The notes under the pieces are model-generated. The model did not search any database, was not told the origin of the DNA, and saw nothing but the letters and a program-made list of their open reading frames with translations. From positions 1,550,001-1,614,000 of the forward strand of contig OZ242212.1 of the NCBI GenBank assembly GCA_965206355.1: DNA of 64,000 nucleotides, in the 5' to 3' direction. This document shows positions 62,007 through 64,000 of the stretch, one piece after another. Numbering within the stretch: position 1 is the stretch's first letter; every line of letters begins with the position of its first letter. The position numbers and the translations under genes were made by a program. This DNA is from Spongiihabitans sp965206355 (GTDB taxonomy: Bacteria; Pseudomonadota; Gammaproteobacteria; Arenicellales; Poriferihabitantaceae).

Positions 62007-62262
62007 TGTTCTAAAGGTGAGTCGCTAACTGCCAGTCGATAAATGTTAGGCACAACGAATTTTCGCTATATGGTGAGAGAAAAACCACCCTTTATCAGTG
62101 ATACTTTTAGGTTGTCGCCTTTAAATTTCGCGGATAACTTTTGATGGTTACGATGTTACAGTGGTATGGAAGGTGGAACTGATGCCGCAATCGCGAGAAA
62201 AGATAAGGGATAGAGATGCGCTAGACTTTTGATTAATCGTTTGCAAGCGTGATGAATACTAT
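62007..62262. other. Intergenic region upstream of MITE copy 3
   Basis: About 255 bp without a convincing ORF or a clear structure between the transglycosylase gene and the MITE. Confidence 0.5.
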
Positions 62263-62402
62263 GAGACCTTTGCACGAAAGCCATTTCACCTGCATGCTAC
62301 GTTAAAAACGTACTCAATCGGTCAATTTATAAGCATAAACTCCCTCATTCCGTGCGTTTTTGCCTTACCTGAAAGCGAAATCATCTTCCGTGCAAAGGTC
62401 TC
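62263..62402. mobile_element. MITE copy 3
   Basis: The 140-bp element has ends GAGACCTTTGCACG and CGTGCAAAGGTCTC, flanked by the perfect 5-bp duplication ACTAT (62258-62262 and 62403-62407). It is in the same orientation as copy 1 and almost identical to it. Confidence 0.92.
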
Positions 62403-62405
62403 ACT

Positions 62406-62579
62406 ATGTTGATGTTTTTGCGCGTAATCGCTTTGCTGGGTTTCTTCGCTTATCCGACTTGGCATGGGGCTCAAGCAATTCGTCAGGCATCCCGACATTT
62501 GCGTACTAATTGTCATCTCGCTTATGACGGCGAGCCGTTTAAGATACAGCAAGTTGCCGATGCGGGTTGTAATCCGTGA
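62406..62579 (+). CDS. Possible small exported protein
   Basis: A 57-codon ORF whose ATG lies in the MITE target duplication (a second ATG is at 62412). It has a hydrophobic N-terminus (MLMFLRVIALLGFFAYPTWH) with a possible cleavage site after GAQA. A short polar tail with two Cys follows (RTNCHLAYDGEPF... DAGCNP). No family recognised. The original start may have been upstream of the MITE. Confidence 0.4.
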   Translation: MLMFLRVIALLGFFAYPTWHGAQAIRQASRHLRTNCHLAYDGEPFKIQQVADAGCNP

Positions 62580-62636
62580 TTGACAACGAATCACAGGTAT
62601 AATCCGCCTCCCTAACATTTTCAACATATTGACTGA

Positions 62637-63359
62637 ATGACCCGCCCAAGCCATCGCCGTCCAGACGAAATGCGTCCGGTTACTATCATCCGTCATTACA
62701 CCAAACATGCCGAAGGCTCGGTGCTGGTTTGTTTTGGCGATACCAAAGTGCTTTGTAACGCCAGCATTGAACATCGTGTGCCGCATTTTTTGAGAAACAC
62801 GAAACGGGGCTGGCTGACTGCGGAATACAGTATGCTGCCACGTTCAACCAATGAACGCACCATCAGGGAATCCACTCGCGGTAAACAGTCGGGGCGGACA
62901 CTTGAAATTCAACGCTTGATTGGACGTTCACTGCGCGCTGCCATTGATACCACTAGGCTGGGCGAGCGCACCATTACCCTAGATTGCGATGTCTTGCAGG
63001 CTGACGGCGGTACTCGCACGGCATCCATAACCGGTGCTTATGTGGCGTTGGTGGATGCGGTAAACGGTTTAATCGCAAAAGGAAAAATCAAGCACAATCC
63101 AATCCATCGGGCGATTGCTTCGGTTTCTGTTGGTGTGTATCAAGGCAAGGTAGTCACCGATCTTGACTACCCGGAAGACAGTACCGCAGAGACCGATATG
63201 AATGTGGTGATGGATGACCGTGGTGGTTTCATTGAGGTGCAAGGCACTGCGGAAAACAAGCCCTTCTCCAGAGAGATTATGGATGAAATGCTTGATCACG
63301 CAAGCCACGCCTGTCAATTATTGTTCGCAAAGCAATGCGCTAGTCTGCAACAAATATGA
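62637..63359 (+). CDS. rph: Ribonuclease PH
   Basis: The 240-residue phosphorolytic 3'-5' exoribonuclease trims tRNA 3' ends. Motifs: SVLVCFGDTKVLCNASIE, GWLTAEYSMLPRSTNERT, RSLRAAIDTTRLGERTITLD, DCDVLQADGGTRTASITGAY and the PEDSTAETDMNVVMDD phosphate/metal region. Full-length, with no C-terminal frameshift of the kind known in E. coli K-12. It overlaps rdgB (ATGA). Confidence 0.97.
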   Translation: MTRPSHRRPDEMRPVTIIRHYTKHAEGSVLVCFGDTKVLCNASIEHRVPHFLRNTKRGWLTAEYSMLPRSTNERTIRESTRGKQSGRTLEIQRLIGRSLRAAIDTTRLGERTITLDCDVLQADGGTRTASITGAYVALVDAVNGLIAKGKIKHNPIHRAIASVSVGVYQGKVVTDLDYPEDSTAETDMNVVMDDRGGFIEVQGTAENKPFSREIMDEMLDHASHACQLLFAKQCASLQQI

Positions 63360-63940
63360 ACATCGTGCTTGCAACCAGCAATGTCGGCAAACTAAAAGAA
63401 ATTCGCTCACTACTGCAAGGCTCAGCGCACCAGTTCTCTATGCAATCACAATACGCTGTGCCTGAGGTGCTGGAAGATGGCAACAGTTTTGCGGAAAACG
63501 CATTGAAAAAAGCACGACATGCGAGTCGATTTACTGGGCTGGTTGCGATTGCCGATGATTCCGGGCTTGAGGTGGATTACCTTGGCGGCAAACCGGGCAT
63601 CCACTCGGCACGTTATGCCGGCGAAAACGCCACCGCTCAGGCAAATACAGAGAAGTTATTGAGCGCATTGCAGGGTGTGCCTACGGCGCAACGCACAGCA
63701 CGTTTTCACTGTGTTATTGCTATGGTCAGCGCTGCTGATGATTGTCATCCTGCCCTTTTTTATGGATGTTGGCAAGGGCGCATTAGCGACACCGCCGTGG
63801 GCGGCAATGGCTTTGGATATGATCCAGTTTTCTACCTTGCCGAGTTGGGCTGCACATCAGCGGAACTTTCAGCAGCGATTAAAAATAAACATAGTCATCG
63901 TGGACAAGCTCTGCGGCAGTTACGTCAACAACTGCTATAA
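63356..63940 (+). CDS. rdgB: XTP/dITP diphosphatase RdgB
   Basis: The 194-residue housecleaning enzyme hydrolyses ITP, XTP and dITP to monophosphates. Family motifs: LATSNVGKLKEIRSLL at the N-terminus, IADDSGLEVDYLGGKPGIHS ARYAG (split here), and GGNGFGYDPVFYLAELG, then SHRGQALRQLR. Its ATG overlaps the rph stop by 4 bp, a common rph-rdgB coupling. The window ends 60 bp later. Confidence 0.96.
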   Translation: MNIVLATSNVGKLKEIRSLLQGSAHQFSMQSQYAVPEVLEDGNSFAENALKKARHASRFTGLVAIADDSGLEVDYLGGKPGIHSARYAGENATAQANTEKLLSALQGVPTAQRTARFHCVIAMVSAADDCHPALFYGCWQGRISDTAVGGNGFGYDPVFYLAELGCTSAELSAAIKNKHSHRGQALRQLRQQLL

Positions 63941-64000
63941 TTATTGAATGATTTTCAAATATATCCCTGCCAATAAATATCTGTTATGAAGCTGGAGAAA

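Noticed and set aside
62322..62786. 154-codon minus-strand ORF spanning the MITE and the start of rph
   Set aside because: It is composed of MITE sequence plus the antisense of rph.
63986..64000. Start of a further gene at the window edge (ATGAAGCTGGAG)
   Set aside because: Only 15 bases are visible, too few to support a call.

Overview
The window reads as the chromosome of a gammaproteobacterium with a mobile-element-rich, probably host-associated lifestyle. The evidence is the gamma-type atpIBEFHAGDC operon, clpB, rph-rdgB, relics of a gamma-like 16S rRNA and its 16S-tRNA-Ile spacer, and a type III-secretion-style chaperone/effector pair. I cannot name a genus from the sequence.

Layout. 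(1) 0-5.5 kb: conserved metabolic genes (FAD-linked oxidase, DUF192 protein, S9 peptidase, 3-hydroxyisobutyrate-dehydrogenase-like enzyme). (2) 5.6-13.5 kb, minus strand: the complete F1Fo ATP synthase operon. It carries an extra 83-codon membrane ORF between atpG and atpD and a 139-bp MITE between atpB and atpI. (3) 13.6-19.05 kb: a TRAP transporter plus nitrilase-family hydrolase operon, flanked by two same-orientation ISNCY-type transposon remnants. (4) 19.1-20.9 kb: a CesT-like chaperone and a clan CE (Ulp1/C48-like) cysteine protease, a likely secreted effector. (5) 21.0-30.5 kb and 48.9-58.1 kb: two halves of an integron-type cassette array. Short genes, nearly all on the plus strand, are separated by attC-like sites, and no integrase is present. 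Cassettes include an EcoRV-type restriction-modification pair, a PIN-like protein, NnrU, VOC and cupin proteins, a Spy-like protein, RelBE and decayed HicAB modules, and a fused nuclease-methylase with its specificity subunit. A gene-less element of about 145 bp with long nested inverted repeats recurs at cassette ends (copies E1-E8 below). A cupin/VOC/membrane cassette trio is present in both halves in permuted order.

(6) 31.4-48.9 kb: an island that splits the array, bounded by two copies of an IS5-like element plus an IS481-like element. Just inside the IS copies lie pieces of a decayed rRNA operon (a 16S internal fragment at one end; the 16S 3' end and a tRNA-Ile relic at the other) in circularly permuted order. 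The island carries a one-strand gene set that I read as vitamin B6 catabolism: pyridoxal 4-dehydrogenase, pyridoxamine-pyruvate aminotransferase, 4-pyridoxolactonase, a GMC oxidoreductase (4-pyridoxate dehydrogenase-like), a 5-formyl-3-hydroxy-2-methylpyridine-4-carboxylate dehydrogenase-like enzyme, and a BMP-family ABC importer. The known lower-pathway enzymes (decarboxylase, flavin ring-opening oxygenase, amidohydrolase) are absent. In their place are a gentisate/salicylate-dioxygenase-type bicupin, a GST, RidA and an LVIVD-repeat protein. This suggests a different ring-cleavage route and is the most interesting metabolic hypothesis here.

(7) 58.4-64 kb: core genes resume with clpB (with a sigma-32-like promoter), a lytic transglycosylase lipoprotein, another MITE, rph and rdgB. 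All assignments come from reading motifs and recalled family sequences; no database search was run.
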